Made by a program: the position numbers and the translations under genes. Below are positions 1 through 7,478 of a DNA stretch of 64,000 bases, piece by piece. The DNA comes from Palsa-506 sp963707065 (GTDB taxonomy: Bacteria; Actinomycetota; Actinomycetes; Streptosporangiales; Streptosporangiaceae): positions 124,001-188,000 of the forward strand of contig CAVPPJ010000020.1 in the NCBI GenBank assembly GCA_963707065.1, read 5' to 3'. The notes beneath the pieces are model-generated. The model did no database searches, had not been told where the DNA came from, and was given only the letters and a program-made list of their open reading frames with translations. How positions within the stretch are numbered: the first letter of the stretch is position 1; every line of letters starts with the position of its first letter.

Positions 1-1
1 C

Positions 2-103
2 TGCCACGTCACCTCCACCCGCCGGCCGCCGCCCGGCCCGGCCGGGACGTCGCTGATCCGCAACTCCGGCACAAGCACCCGCCCCCTCGCGCAACACCCG
101 TAA
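2..103 (+). CDS. C-terminal fragment of an unrecognised protein
   Basis: The window opens inside a plus-strand reading frame that stays open for 33 codons and stops at TAA 101-103. It reads Cys-His-Val-Thr-Ser-Thr and ends Arg-Pro-Leu-Ala-Gln-His-Pro. Third positions are GC-rich, as expected for coding sequence here, and a possible hairpin (159-184) follows the stop. Nothing identifies the family and the start lies outside the window, so this could also be a chance open frame. Confidence 0.35.
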   Translation, partial: CHVTSTRRPPPGPAGTSLIRNSGTSTRPLAQHP

Positions 104-158
104 CCCACGCAATACGCGCTAAGTAATGACACCGGGGCCCTAGCGCAATGATGCGCGC

Positions 159-184
159 CCGGTACCGCGATAGTAAGGTACCGG
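159..184. promoter_or_regulatory. Inverted repeat (8-bp arms, 10-nt loop)
   Basis: CCGGTACC at 159-166 is matched exactly by GGTACCGG at 177-184, with a relatively AT-rich loop between them. It lies between the stop at 103 and the broken gene starting near 270. It could be a terminator for the upstream fragment or an operator for the downstream genes. No U-tract follows. Confidence 0.35.
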
Positions 185-269
185 CCGATAATCCGCACAG
201 GCCGATTTTCCGGAAAGGCCCACCCATGTCCGCTTCGGCTGGCATGACCCGGCAGGAGGCACCCGCCCG

Positions 270-1180
270 ATGACCCTGGACCCCGGCCAGTACGAATGCC
301 CCGAGCACCACGCCGACCTCACCGACCTGGTCGAGGAAGCCCTCGGCGAGGACGACCTGCCGCCGTTCGCATACCGGCGGCCTCTGCCTAGGGCAGCGGG
401 CCCCGGAGGCCCGCCCGTTCATGGTGACCGTCACCTGCCCCGGCGTCGGCGGCACCGGGCCGCATCCGCTGACCTGCACCGGGACCCAGGCACCCGTGAC
501 CGACCCCGTCCGCCCGCCCAGCCCGCGCCGACCGGGCCTGGGCCGAGCTGGCCGCTCAGCTCACCCCCGCCGCGTCGCTGGCCCGCATCGACGCTGTCAC
601 CGCCCGCGCTGTCACCACCATCACCGTCATCGGCGTCCTGCTCACCGGCCTGGGCGCCCTCAGCGCCGGGCAGCTCGCCCACGACAGCCCGGCCCGCGGC
701 CTGGCCGCCGCCACCGTGATCACCGCCACCCTCGCCGTCGCCTGCGCACTGACCGCCCAGGTCCTGACCATCACCCGCCGACTCAACCCCGCCAACCTCA
801 CCGAAGTCCAAGCCTGGTACCAGCGCCAGTTCCAAACCCGCGCCCGCGCCACCCAGGCCGCCACCATCCTGCTCATCCTCGCCGCCCTCCTGGCCGGCGG
901 CGCCGCCGCCACCAGCATCCTCACCACCCCCGCCGCCACCAATACCCGCACCCCTGCACCAGGCACCGCGGCAGCCGCCCGGCCATCAGCCAGGTCCGCG
1001 ACCACTGCCAGCGCCGGCGAACCGCCAGACCTGCAACAGCCAGCACAAGCGCGAAAGCCCCGGGAACCGGTGGTCATCCCGGAGGGCGCCGAACATCAGG
1101 CGATCTCCTGTCACGGGACTGTCAAGTTCTTCTTACAGTCCCCCTGTCACGGTGCCCGCGAGCCCGGCACGGTCATGTGA
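270..1180 (+). pseudogene. Frame-disrupted membrane protein gene (accessory region)
   Basis: Coding character runs through this stretch but changes frame at least twice. An ATG at 270, overlapping the TGA of a 15-codon mini-ORF (226-273), starts a peptide reading MTLDPGQYECPEHHADL. From about 370-420 the better-looking frame is +1, containing VTVTCPGVGG and two Cys residues. From about 500 to the TGA at 1178 the frame is +2; it encodes three hydrophobic segments (around 600-660, 715-770 and 855-920) and a Thr/Ala/Pro-rich tail. The last frame has no ATG, GTG or TTG between the TGA at 497 and GTG 716, so either indels have broken one gene or only a shortened product from 716 is made. The family is unknown. 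Small interlocked genes of this kind are common in remnants of actinomycete integrative elements, but no integrase or replication gene is visible. Confidence 0.4.
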
Positions 1181-1206
1181 ACCCAGACGGTGTGTACTTC
1201 CGATGA

Positions 1207-1350
1207 TTTGCGCCGCCAGTTCAGCGTGCTGATCCTGAGCCTGAGCCCGCTGGTGGCTGGCTGGACGCCTACGGGTACTGGAGGTGCCGCTGCCAGCAGG
1301 TGAATACGCCGGTGAGGAAGTGCTGCACCGCGTGCGGAGCGGACCGCTGA
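1207..1350 (+). pseudogene. Zinc-ribbon protein remnant
   Basis: Directly after the TGA at 1204-1206 this frame reads Pro-Glu-rich sequence, then GYWRCRCQQVN and KCCTACGADR before the TGA at 1348. The CxC followed by CxxC spacing is that of small actinomycete zinc-ribbon proteins. No ATG, GTG or TTG lies in frame after the preceding stop, so the 5' end is missing or shifted. I read it as the surviving C-terminus of a zinc-ribbon gene. Confidence 0.35.
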
Positions 1351-1407
1351 CGATCGCATAGCCGAGCCGCCACAACCTGATGTACGTGGCGGGCTCAGCT
1401 ATCTGCT

Positions 1408-1584
1408 TTATGCCGCTGGTGCCTCCTTGCCTCGGTCCTTGCCGTACATCGCATCGAGCAGGACCGAGATCGGCTTGGTCTCGCACTTGGCGCAGATGTG
1501 CGTCGAGGGCTTCTGCGGTCGCATCACCAGCAGTCCGTCAGGAGACGGCTTGTCGCACAGGTCGCATAACAGCCTGCTGCTCAT
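1408..1584 (-). CDS. Small two-CxxC putative zinc-binding protein (58 aa)
   Basis: A 58-codon minus-strand gene starts at ATG 1584-1582 and stops at TAA 1410-1408. The protein has LLCDLCDK near the N-terminus and HICAKCETK about 20 residues later, so two CxxC pairs can form one treble-clef or ribbon-type zinc site. The C-terminal third is charged and ends KEAPAA. Its ATG overlaps the TGA of the upstream 68-aa gene as ATGA, so the two are probably translated in a coupled fashion. The family is not recognised. A zinc-stabilised DNA-, RNA- or protein-binding role is inference only. The nucleotide context (CxxC spacing, GC-rich third positions) supports it being a real gene. Confidence 0.6.
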   Translation of the reverse strand: MSSRLLCDLCDKPSPDGLLVMRPQKPSTHICAKCETKPISVLLDAMYGKDRGKEAPAA

Positions 1585-1787
1585 TGCTCTGCCTCCAGCT
1601 TGGTGGTCAGCTGGTGAAGGTCATGAGCGACAACGACCTCTTGAGCGGTCGGGCTCGGCCGGCGGATGGCCACCCAGGCAGCTGGTGAGGTGCTCCTGGT
1701 GATCTGCCACTGACCGCCGAAGCGCTCCAGGATTTCTGTGAGCCTTGCCTGGTGATCATCAGGCCACGGGTGAGAGCCTTTGGTCAT
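1581..1787 (-). CDS. Small hypothetical protein (68 aa), first gene of a coupled pair
   Basis: The 68-aa protein starts at ATG 1787-1785. A strong ribosome-binding site, AGGAGG, sits about 6 nt upstream on the minus strand, which fixes the start. The sequence is hydrophilic, rich in Glu, Arg and Gln, with two Trp residues (GGQWQITRS and AAWVAIRRP) and a helical C-terminus (HDLHQLTTKLEAEQ). There is no signal peptide or membrane segment. Its stop overlaps the start of the two-CxxC gene by 4 nt, suggesting co-expression and possibly a shared complex. The family is not recognised. Confidence 0.6.
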   Translation of the reverse strand: MTKGSHPWPDDHQARLTEILERFGGQWQITRSTSPAAWVAIRRPSPTAQEVVVAHDLHQLTTKLEAEQ

Positions 1788-1994
1788 GGTGCGGTCCTCC
1801 TAGTCAGGACTTGCTCCTAGGACCCGTCCGGTGGTTGCACACCGGGCGGGTCCGCCTGTTACCCGAAGGGTAACTCTTTGTGACGGAACGGGATTACGCT
1901 GTTTCGCCCGCACATGGCAGGGTCTTTGCCATGATGCAGTCGGGCCTGTGCGGGATGCCCGGCGATGCGCTGAAGCAGGAATGGGGGGAACGAG

Positions 1995-2276
1995 ATGATC
2001 ACGGCTAGCAACGGTGCTATCGGCTTCGACAAGGCGGTCGTCAGCCTGGACGATGACGGCACCGTCGTCACCATCCGGCGGGGGATCCTCGGGCGCCGGG
2101 AGACGGCTATCCCGGTATCACGGATCACCATGCTGGGCTGGAAGCATTCCATCACCGGCAGCGGGCACATCGAGTTCGTCGCGGCCAGCGTCGATGGCCG
2201 CGTGCGTTTCGCGGCGTGGAAGCACCAGGAGTTTGAGGCGCTCCGCGATGCCGTCAACGCGAAGATCAGTCAGTAG
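1995..2276 (+). CDS. DUF4429-like (PH-type fold) small protein
   Basis: This 93-aa protein starts at ATG 1995 with a GGGGGGAACGAG Shine-Dalgarno stretch just upstream. It alternates short beta strands with hydrophilic turns: IGFDKAVVSL, TVVTIRRGILGRRETAIPVSRI, HIEFVAA, VRFAAWKHQEFEALRDAVNAKI. That order, with seven or so strands followed by one C-terminal helix, is the PH-like pattern of the DUF4429 and bacterial PH families, which often occur fused to SHOCT segments in actinomycetes. Here there is no SHOCT tail. It stands alone between two opposite-strand genes. The biochemical function is unknown, and family membership is from pattern recognition rather than a search. Confidence 0.65.
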   Translation: MITASNGAIGFDKAVVSLDDDGTVVTIRRGILGRRETAIPVSRITMLGWKHSITGSGHIEFVAASVDGRVRFAAWKHQEFEALRDAVNAKISQ

Positions 2277-2325
2277 CTCCGCCAGGCGGTGTCACCTATG
2301 CGGCTGACGGACTAGATCCCCCAGC

Positions 2326-2970
2326 TCACCCGATTGTGTCCATGGTCCGGGGCTGAACATCGGCACTCACCACCAGGTCCCACTGCTCGCCAGTGGCACC
2401 ATGGCAGGTGACGTCCAGCTGCAGCTGGGCTGGGGGCTTCGCGCCTACGTCAGCTGCCCATGTGACCGACTTGTGCGGCCTGAGCCCGGCGGGCTCGTTT
2501 GTGTGCGGATCCCAGCAGAAAGCCTGAAGGGCGCGGTCCCCCGGAGGCGGCATGACCACGCCGACAGTCCTGGGATTGAACTCGATGCCGTGCCATTCAG
2601 CGATCGTCACATCCAGCCCAGCGAGCGGTTCCTCAGTATCCAGCGTGATCCGCAGGCGGTACTGGTGGCCGCCGTAGAGGGCCTCGAACGTGGCCGTGAG
2701 CCGGGGACGTCGTTCCTCCAGCCGGCGCTCGCGGTCGATGCTGGCCGTGACCTCAGCAGCGTCGGCGGACCGCTGGGCAGCACCGGCTGACACCTGGGCA
2801 GCGTCGGCGGACCGCTGAGCCGCTGCAGCGCTACTGGCGGATGAGCGCGTGCCGTTCCGGTTGTACTGGAGTCCGGCCACGGCGGTGCCGAGCCCGCCGA
2901 GGGAAATGCCGATCGCGATCCACGGGAGCACTAAGGATGTATCCATGGCCGGAACGGCATCGGCGGGCAC
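2326..2970 (-). CDS. Membrane-anchored hypothetical protein with coiled segment
   Basis: The 214-aa reading frame has one hydrophobic helix near the N-terminus (LVLPWIAIGISLGGLG, about residues 13-30). An Ala/Ser/Gln/Asp repeat region follows (AAAAQRSADAAQVSAGAAQRSADAAE split over about residues 45-75), which should be helical. The remainder is a soluble beta-rich domain (ITLDTEEPLAGLDVTIAEW, QLDVTC) of about 130 residues. Similar single-pass proteins with an exposed domain are widespread in actinomycetes, but their role is not known. The start could be ATG 2970 or the internal ATG at 2946, directly before the hydrophobic segment; neither has a clear ribosome-binding site. The soluble domain probably faces the cytoplasm, but topology is not decidable here. 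Confidence 0.6.
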   Translation of the reverse strand: MPADAVPAMDTSLVLPWIAIGISLGGLGTAVAGLQYNRNGTRSSASSAAAAQRSADAAQVSAGAAQRSADAAEVTASIDRERRLEERRPRLTATFEALYGGHQYRLRITLDTEEPLAGLDVTIAEWHGIEFNPRTVGVVMPPPGDRALQAFCWDPHTNEPAGLRPHKSVTWAADVGAKPPAQLQLDVTCHGATGEQWDLVVSADVQPRTMDTIG

Positions 2971-3082
2971 CGGGCAGGAGCGGGCAAACCAGCTAGTAGC
3001 GTCGCTGCATCCATCCTGGTCATGCCGTCCGCTGAGCCTCGGTACGTAGTCCGGCTTCAGGGCGAAAAACTAGGAGATCATC

Positions 3083-3382
3083 ATGAAACCAGTAGCCACT
3101 GTGCCGCAGTCCACCCGCAAGACCACCATCGGCGAGCAGTGCCAGCTCCATGCGTTCGTCTGGCTCGCGTTCAGGGAAATGGACGGATACCGCCGCATTA
3201 TCGTGTCGGATGCTGCCGTGCCCGGCTGGGAGGAGGCAGGGACGCTCATCGCCCTGGAGAAGGGCGATGGTACCTCTTACCACGAGTGGCAGATCGAGGC
3301 CGTCGTGACTGACGGCAAGCTCATGTCGGGCAAGGCAGACTACGAGGCCAGGCAGATGTATCACCGCGTTGGCAAGGCATAG
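3083..3382 (+). CDS. Hypothetical protein (99 aa)
   Basis: The start at ATG 3083 is supported by AGGAG 7 nt upstream. The 99-aa product is soluble and mixed in character, with Trp/Tyr-rich patches (HAFVWLAFREMDGYRRIIV, SYHEWQIEAVV) and a charged C-terminus ending RQMYHRVGKA. No cysteine pair, signal peptide or membrane segment is visible beyond a single Cys. It is the last gene of the accessory block before the sdh promoter region. The family is not recognised. Confidence 0.6.
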   Translation: MKPVATVPQSTRKTTIGEQCQLHAFVWLAFREMDGYRRIIVSDAAVPGWEEAGTLIALEKGDGTSYHEWQIEAVVTDGKLMSGKADYEARQMYHRVGKA

Positions 3383-3711
3383 CCTGGCCTGGCCGCGCCA
3401 GGCTCGCCCTGCTGCCGCTTACGGCTGCGGGCGAGGCTGCTCGCCAAGTTCAGCCGGATGAAGCATGCCTAACGGGCAGCGGTTGCCATGTGCCGCCGGG
3501 CCGGCTTTCTGCTGCCTGGAACTGGCGGGTATACGTGACGCCGGACACACTCCACGGCAGCTCCGTAACCTTTCGGTAGGCTCTTGCGTATGCCGTGGCA
3601 GGTGATATTCCTTGGGAATAGGGTTCACACGGCACCGCGACCATGCGCTACCGGAAACGCATGCGGCCCGCGGCGCGACCCGAGCCAGTTTTCAGGGCGG
3701 AGACGTCGACG
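3383..3711. promoter_or_regulatory. Intergenic region upstream of sdhC
   Basis: No convincing gene lies in these 329 bases. They contain a short perfect inverted repeat, TATTCC-TTG-GGAATA (3606-3620), about 90 nt before the chosen sdhC start. This is a plausible operator or promoter element for the sdh operon. Just upstream the sequence is locally AT-richer (CCTTTCGGTAGGCTCTTGCG), as expected near a promoter. Confidence 0.4.
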
Positions 3712-4518
3712 ATGACGCAGGCAGTGAATGCGCCGGCCAGTACCAGGGCGCAGATCAGCGAACGGACGCTGCGGAAGGACCCGTGGTGGCGGGAGCCGGC
3801 CATCACGGCCATTGCGCTGACCATCTGGGTCGCGTACGCGACCGTGCACGTCTTTCTCGGCCGGTGGTACTGGGTGCCGCGGTATCACTACCTGACGCCG
3901 TTCTATTCGCCGTGCATCAGCGGTTCCTGCGCAGCCGGGTCGAGCAGCCTGGGTCAGTGGTTCGGCAGGGTGCCGTCGATCGTGCCCTACGCGGCGGTGT
4001 CGCTGCCGTTCGTGCTCGGCTTCCGGCTTACCTGCTACTACTACCGCAAGGCCTATTACCGGGCATTCTGGCGCGCGCCTGCCGCCTGCGCGGTGCGTGA
4101 GCCGCACGCGACCTACTCAGGCGAGACCCGGTTCCCGCTGATCATGCAGAACCTGCACCGCTTCTTCTTCTACCTCGTGATCCTGATCTCGCTGCTGAAC
4201 ACCTACGACGTGGTGCAGGCGTTCCGCGGCCCGGACGGCGGTTTCGGGTTCGGCCTCGGCACCCTGATCATGCTGACCAACGTGGTGCTGCTGTGGGCGT
4301 ACACGCTGTCCTGCCATTCCTGCCGGCATATCACCGGCGGCAGGCTCAAGCACTTCTCGAAGCACCCGGTCCGGTACCGGATATGGACTCAGGTCTCCAG
4401 GCTCAACGCGAAGCACATGCAACTCGCGTGGACCACGCTGGGCACGCTGATGCTGGCCGACCTGTACATCTTGCTCGTGGCCAGCGGGACCATCAGCGAC
4501 CTCCGGTTCTTCAACTGA
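3712..4518 (+). CDS. sdhC: Succinate dehydrogenase membrane subunit (Sdh1-type SdhC)
   Basis: This is the membrane anchor of a succinate:menaquinone oxidoreductase, the first gene of sdhCAB. From ATG 3712 (GGGCGGAG about 8 nt upstream) it is 268 aa; an in-frame ATG at 3643 lacks a ribosome-binding site. Five hydrophobic helices are visible, beginning near TAIALTIWVAY, VPYAAVSLPFVLG, FFFYLVILISLLN, TLIMLTNVVLLWAY and LGTLMLADLYILLV. This matches the single five-helix subunit of the mycobacterial Sdh1 class rather than the usual SdhC/SdhD pair. After helix 4 comes SCHSCRHITGG, and FYSPCISGSC lies between helices 1 and 2. Mycobacterial Sdh1 is reported to replace haem with a membrane-embedded Rieske-type cluster, and these Cys/His residues are candidate ligands (inference). 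sdhA follows 21 nt downstream. Confidence 0.88.
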   Translation: MTQAVNAPASTRAQISERTLRKDPWWREPAITAIALTIWVAYATVHVFLGRWYWVPRYHYLTPFYSPCISGSCAAGSSSLGQWFGRVPSIVPYAAVSLPFVLGFRLTCYYYRKAYYRAFWRAPAACAVREPHATYSGETRFPLIMQNLHRFFFYLVILISLLNTYDVVQAFRGPDGGFGFGLGTLIMLTNVVLLWAYTLSCHSCRHITGGRLKHFSKHPVRYRIWTQVSRLNAKHMQLAWTTLGTLMLADLYILLVASGTISDLRFFN

Positions 4519-4539
4519 TGCAAGAAGGTCGAACGACAC

Positions 4540-6438
4540 ATGACTGACATCGAGCGGCTGCCCTACGACGTCGTGGTGATCGGCGCGGGCGGGTCCGGGC
4601 TGCGTGCCGCGATCGAGGCACGGGAGGCCGGCCAGCGGACCGCCGTTATCTCCAAGTCCCTGTTCGGTAAGGCGCACACGGTCATGGCCGAGGGCGGCTG
4701 TGCCGCCGCGATGGGCAACGCCAACCCGCACGACAACTGGCAGGTGCACTTCCGCGACACCATGCGCGGCGGCAAGTTCCTGAACAACTGGCGGATGGCC
4801 GAACTGCACGCGAAGGAATCACCGGACCGGGTCTGGGAGCTGGAGGCGTGGGGCGCGGTGTTCGACCGCACCCCCGATGGCAAGATCAGCCAGCGCAACT
4901 TCGGCGGTCACGAGTACCCGCGGCTGGCGCATGTCGGCGACCGGACCGGCCTGGAGATGATCCGCACGCTGCAGCAGAAGGTGGTGGCGCTGCAGCAGGA
5001 GGATGCCCGCGAGCACGGCGACGCCGAAGCGATGATCAAGGTCTTTGCAGAGACCACCGTCACCCGGCTGGTGAAGGACGGCGAGCGGATCGCGGGCGCG
5101 TTCGGCTACATCAGGGAGGACGGCCGGTTCGTCCTGTTCGAGGCGCCCGCCGTCATCCTGGCGACCGGCGGGATCGGCAAGACCTTCGCGGTCTCCTCCA
5201 ACTCCTGGGAATACACCGGGGACGGCCACGCGCTGGCGCTGCTGGCCGGGGCGAAGCTGCTGAACATGGAGTTCGTCCAGTTCCACCCGACGCACATGGT
5301 CTGGCCGCTGTCGGTGCGCGGGCTGCTGGTCACCGAGTCGGTCCGCGGCGACGGCGGGGTGCTGAAGAACTCCGAGGGCAAGCGGTTCATGTTCGGCTAC
5401 GTGCCCGACGTGTTCCGTGCCCAGTACGCGGAGACGGAGGAAGAGGCCGACCGCTGGTACACCGACCCGGACCACAACCGGCGCCCGCCCGAACTGCTGC
5501 CCCGCGACGAGGTCGCGCGGTCGATTAACGCCGAGGTCAAGGCCGGGCGCGGATCGCCGCGCGGCGGGGTGTTCCTGGATATCGCCTCCCGCCGCCCGGC
5601 CGAGGAGATCCTGCGCCGGCTGCCGTCGATGTATCACCAGTTCAAGGAACTGGCCGACGTCGACATCACCAAGGAGCCGATGGAGGTCGGCCCGGCCCAG
5701 CACTACGTGATGGGCGGCGTCGAGGTGGACCCCGATACCGCGGCCTCCAGCGTGCCCGGCCTGTTCGCGGCCGGCGAGGTGTCCGGCGGCATGCACGGGT
5801 CCAACCGGCTCGGCGGCAACTCCCTGTCGGACCTGCTCGTCTTTGGCCGCCGGGCCGGCCTGGGCGCGGTGGCGTACCTGGACACCCTGCACGAGGCCGG
5901 CGGCAGGCCGGCCGCTACCGACGCGGCGCTTGACGCGGCGCAGGCGGAGGCGATCGCGCCGCTGCAGCGCACCGGCGGCGAGAACCCGTACACGGTGCAC
6001 GCCGAGGTCCAGCAGACCATGAGCGACCTGGTCGGCATCATCAGGCGCGAGTCCGAGATCAAGACGGCCATTTCGGAGCTGGACAAGCTGCGCGAGCGTA
6101 CCGCCCAGGTCAGCGCCGAGGGCGGCGCGGCCTACAACCCCGGCTGGCACCTTGCCCTGGACCTGCGCAACATCATGCTGATCGCCGACTGCGTCGCGCA
6201 GGCCGCGCTGGAGCGCCAGGAAAGCCGCGGCGGGCACACCCGGGACGACTTCCCCGGCATGTCGCCGGAGTGGCGGAAGATCAACCTGATCTGCACGCTG
6301 GACGGCGACCGGGTTACCCTCCGCCGGCAGCCGATGAAACCGATGCGAGGCGATCTGCTCGCCCTGTTCGACCGGGGTGAACTGGCGAAATACCTCACTG
6401 AAGAGGAATTGCCCGCCGCCGGAGAGGAGACAAGCTGA
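4540..6438 (+). CDS. sdhA: Succinate dehydrogenase flavoprotein subunit
   Basis: Catalytic subunit that oxidises succinate to fumarate in the TCA cycle on the inner face of the membrane, passing electrons from covalent FAD to SdhB. The 632-aa length fits the mycobacterial Sdh1-type flavoprotein. The FAD-binding motif VVVIGAGGSGLRAA is at residues 11-24. SLFGKAHTVMAEGGCAA (about 39-55) is the flavinylation region. QFHPTHMVWP (about 247) carries substrate-site residues, and GSNRLGGNSLSDL (about 420) is the conserved FAD/substrate loop. It lies between sdhC and sdhB, and its TGA overlaps the sdhB ATG (TGATG), so translation is coupled. There is no truncation. Confidence 0.96.
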   Translation: MTDIERLPYDVVVIGAGGSGLRAAIEAREAGQRTAVISKSLFGKAHTVMAEGGCAAAMGNANPHDNWQVHFRDTMRGGKFLNNWRMAELHAKESPDRVWELEAWGAVFDRTPDGKISQRNFGGHEYPRLAHVGDRTGLEMIRTLQQKVVALQQEDAREHGDAEAMIKVFAETTVTRLVKDGERIAGAFGYIREDGRFVLFEAPAVILATGGIGKTFAVSSNSWEYTGDGHALALLAGAKLLNMEFVQFHPTHMVWPLSVRGLLVTESVRGDGGVLKNSEGKRFMFGYVPDVFRAQYAETEEEADRWYTDPDHNRRPPELLPRDEVARSINAEVKAGRGSPRGGVFLDIASRRPAEEILRRLPSMYHQFKELADVDITKEPMEVGPAQHYVMGGVEVDPDTAASSVPGLFAAGEVSGGMHGSNRLGGNSLSDLLVFGRRAGLGAVAYLDTLHEAGGRPAATDAALDAAQAEAIAPLQRTGGENPYTVHAEVQQTMSDLVGIIRRESEIKTAISELDKLRERTAQVSAEGGAAYNPGWHLALDLRNIMLIADCVAQAALERQESRGGHTRDDFPGMSPEWRKINLICTLDGDRVTLRRQPMKPMRGDLLALFDRGELAKYLTEEELPAAGEETS

Positions 6439-7226
6439 TGAGCGAGAAGGTAACGCTCAAGATCTGGCGGGGCGATGCCGGGCAGGGCGAGCTCACCGAC
6501 TACCAGGTCGAGGTCAACGAGGGCGAGGTCATCCTGGATGTCCTGCACCGGCTGCAGGCGACCCAGGCCGGCGACCTCGCGGTGCGCTGGAACTGCAAGG
6601 CGGGCAAGTGCGGCTCCTGCTCCATGGAGATCAACGGGCGGCCGCGGCTGGCCTGCATGACGCGGATGTCGACCTTCGATCCGGCCGAGACGATCACCCT
6701 GACTCCGATGCGGACCTTCCCCGTGATCAGGGACCTGGTCACCGACGTCTCGTTCAACTACGCGAAAGCGCGGGAGATCCCCTCGTTCACCCCGGATCCG
6801 GCGGTCAAGCTCGGCGAATTCCGGATGCAGCAGGTGGACGTGAACCGCTCGCAGGAGTTCCGTAAGTGCATCGAGTGCTTCCTGTGCCAGAACACCTGTC
6901 ATGTGATCCGTGACCATCCGGACAACGAGCGCGCGTTCGCCGGGCCGCGTTTCCTGATGCGGATCGCCGAACTGGAAATGCACCCGGCCGATACCGCCGA
7001 CCGCCGGGAGATCGCGCAGGACGACTTCGGACTCGGCCTTTGCAACATCACCAAATGCTGCACCGAGGTCTGCCCGGAAAACATCAAGATCACCGATAAT
7101 GCGCTGATCCCGATGAAGGAACGGGTGGCCGGCCGCAAGTATGACCCGCTGGTCTGGCTCGGCGCCAAGATCGGCCGCCGGCCGCGGCATGACACGCCCG
7201 CCGTCCCCGGTGGCAAGAAGAGCTGA
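6438..7226 (+). CDS. sdhB: Succinate dehydrogenase iron-sulfur subunit
   Basis: Electron-transfer subunit linking SdhA to the quinone site. Of 262 residues, the first half carries the plant-type [2Fe-2S] motif NCKAGKCGSCSM with a later Cys (LACMT), about residues 51-75. The second half carries two cysteine clusters, CIECFLCQNTC (about 143-153) and CNITKCCTEVCPENI (about 200-214), the ligands for the [4Fe-4S] and [3Fe-4S] (or second [4Fe-4S]) centres. The C-terminus RRPRHDTPAVPGGKKS looks disordered. It is the last gene of the operon; 250 bp separate it from uppP, where an AT-rich stretch (GTAAATATCTCGTTAAC) could contain the next promoter. Confidence 0.95.
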   Translation: MSEKVTLKIWRGDAGQGELTDYQVEVNEGEVILDVLHRLQATQAGDLAVRWNCKAGKCGSCSMEINGRPRLACMTRMSTFDPAETITLTPMRTFPVIRDLVTDVSFNYAKAREIPSFTPDPAVKLGEFRMQQVDVNRSQEFRKCIECFLCQNTCHVIRDHPDNERAFAGPRFLMRIAELEMHPADTADRREIAQDDFGLGLCNITKCCTEVCPENIKITDNALIPMKERVAGRKYDPLVWLGAKIGRRPRHDTPAVPGGKKS

Positions 7227-7478
7227 CTGCCTTCGGCGCTCTCCTTCCAACAGTAAATATCTCGTTAACTAGCCGGAACAGGCAAAGGGCGTCCTGCATT
7301 ATTGCGAGGTAGCCGGCAAGTTGCGGTGGCGGCAGGTTTGCTGCCCCCCGGCAGCCGGACATTCCTGCGCTGGGCGCCGCCGGCCCGTCTCAGTCAATAC
7401 GATGAGTCCTGCGCGCAGGTCCCGGACCCGGTAGATCGGCAGCGTGCAGGGCCAGGACCCACGGCGCGAAAGGCTGAC

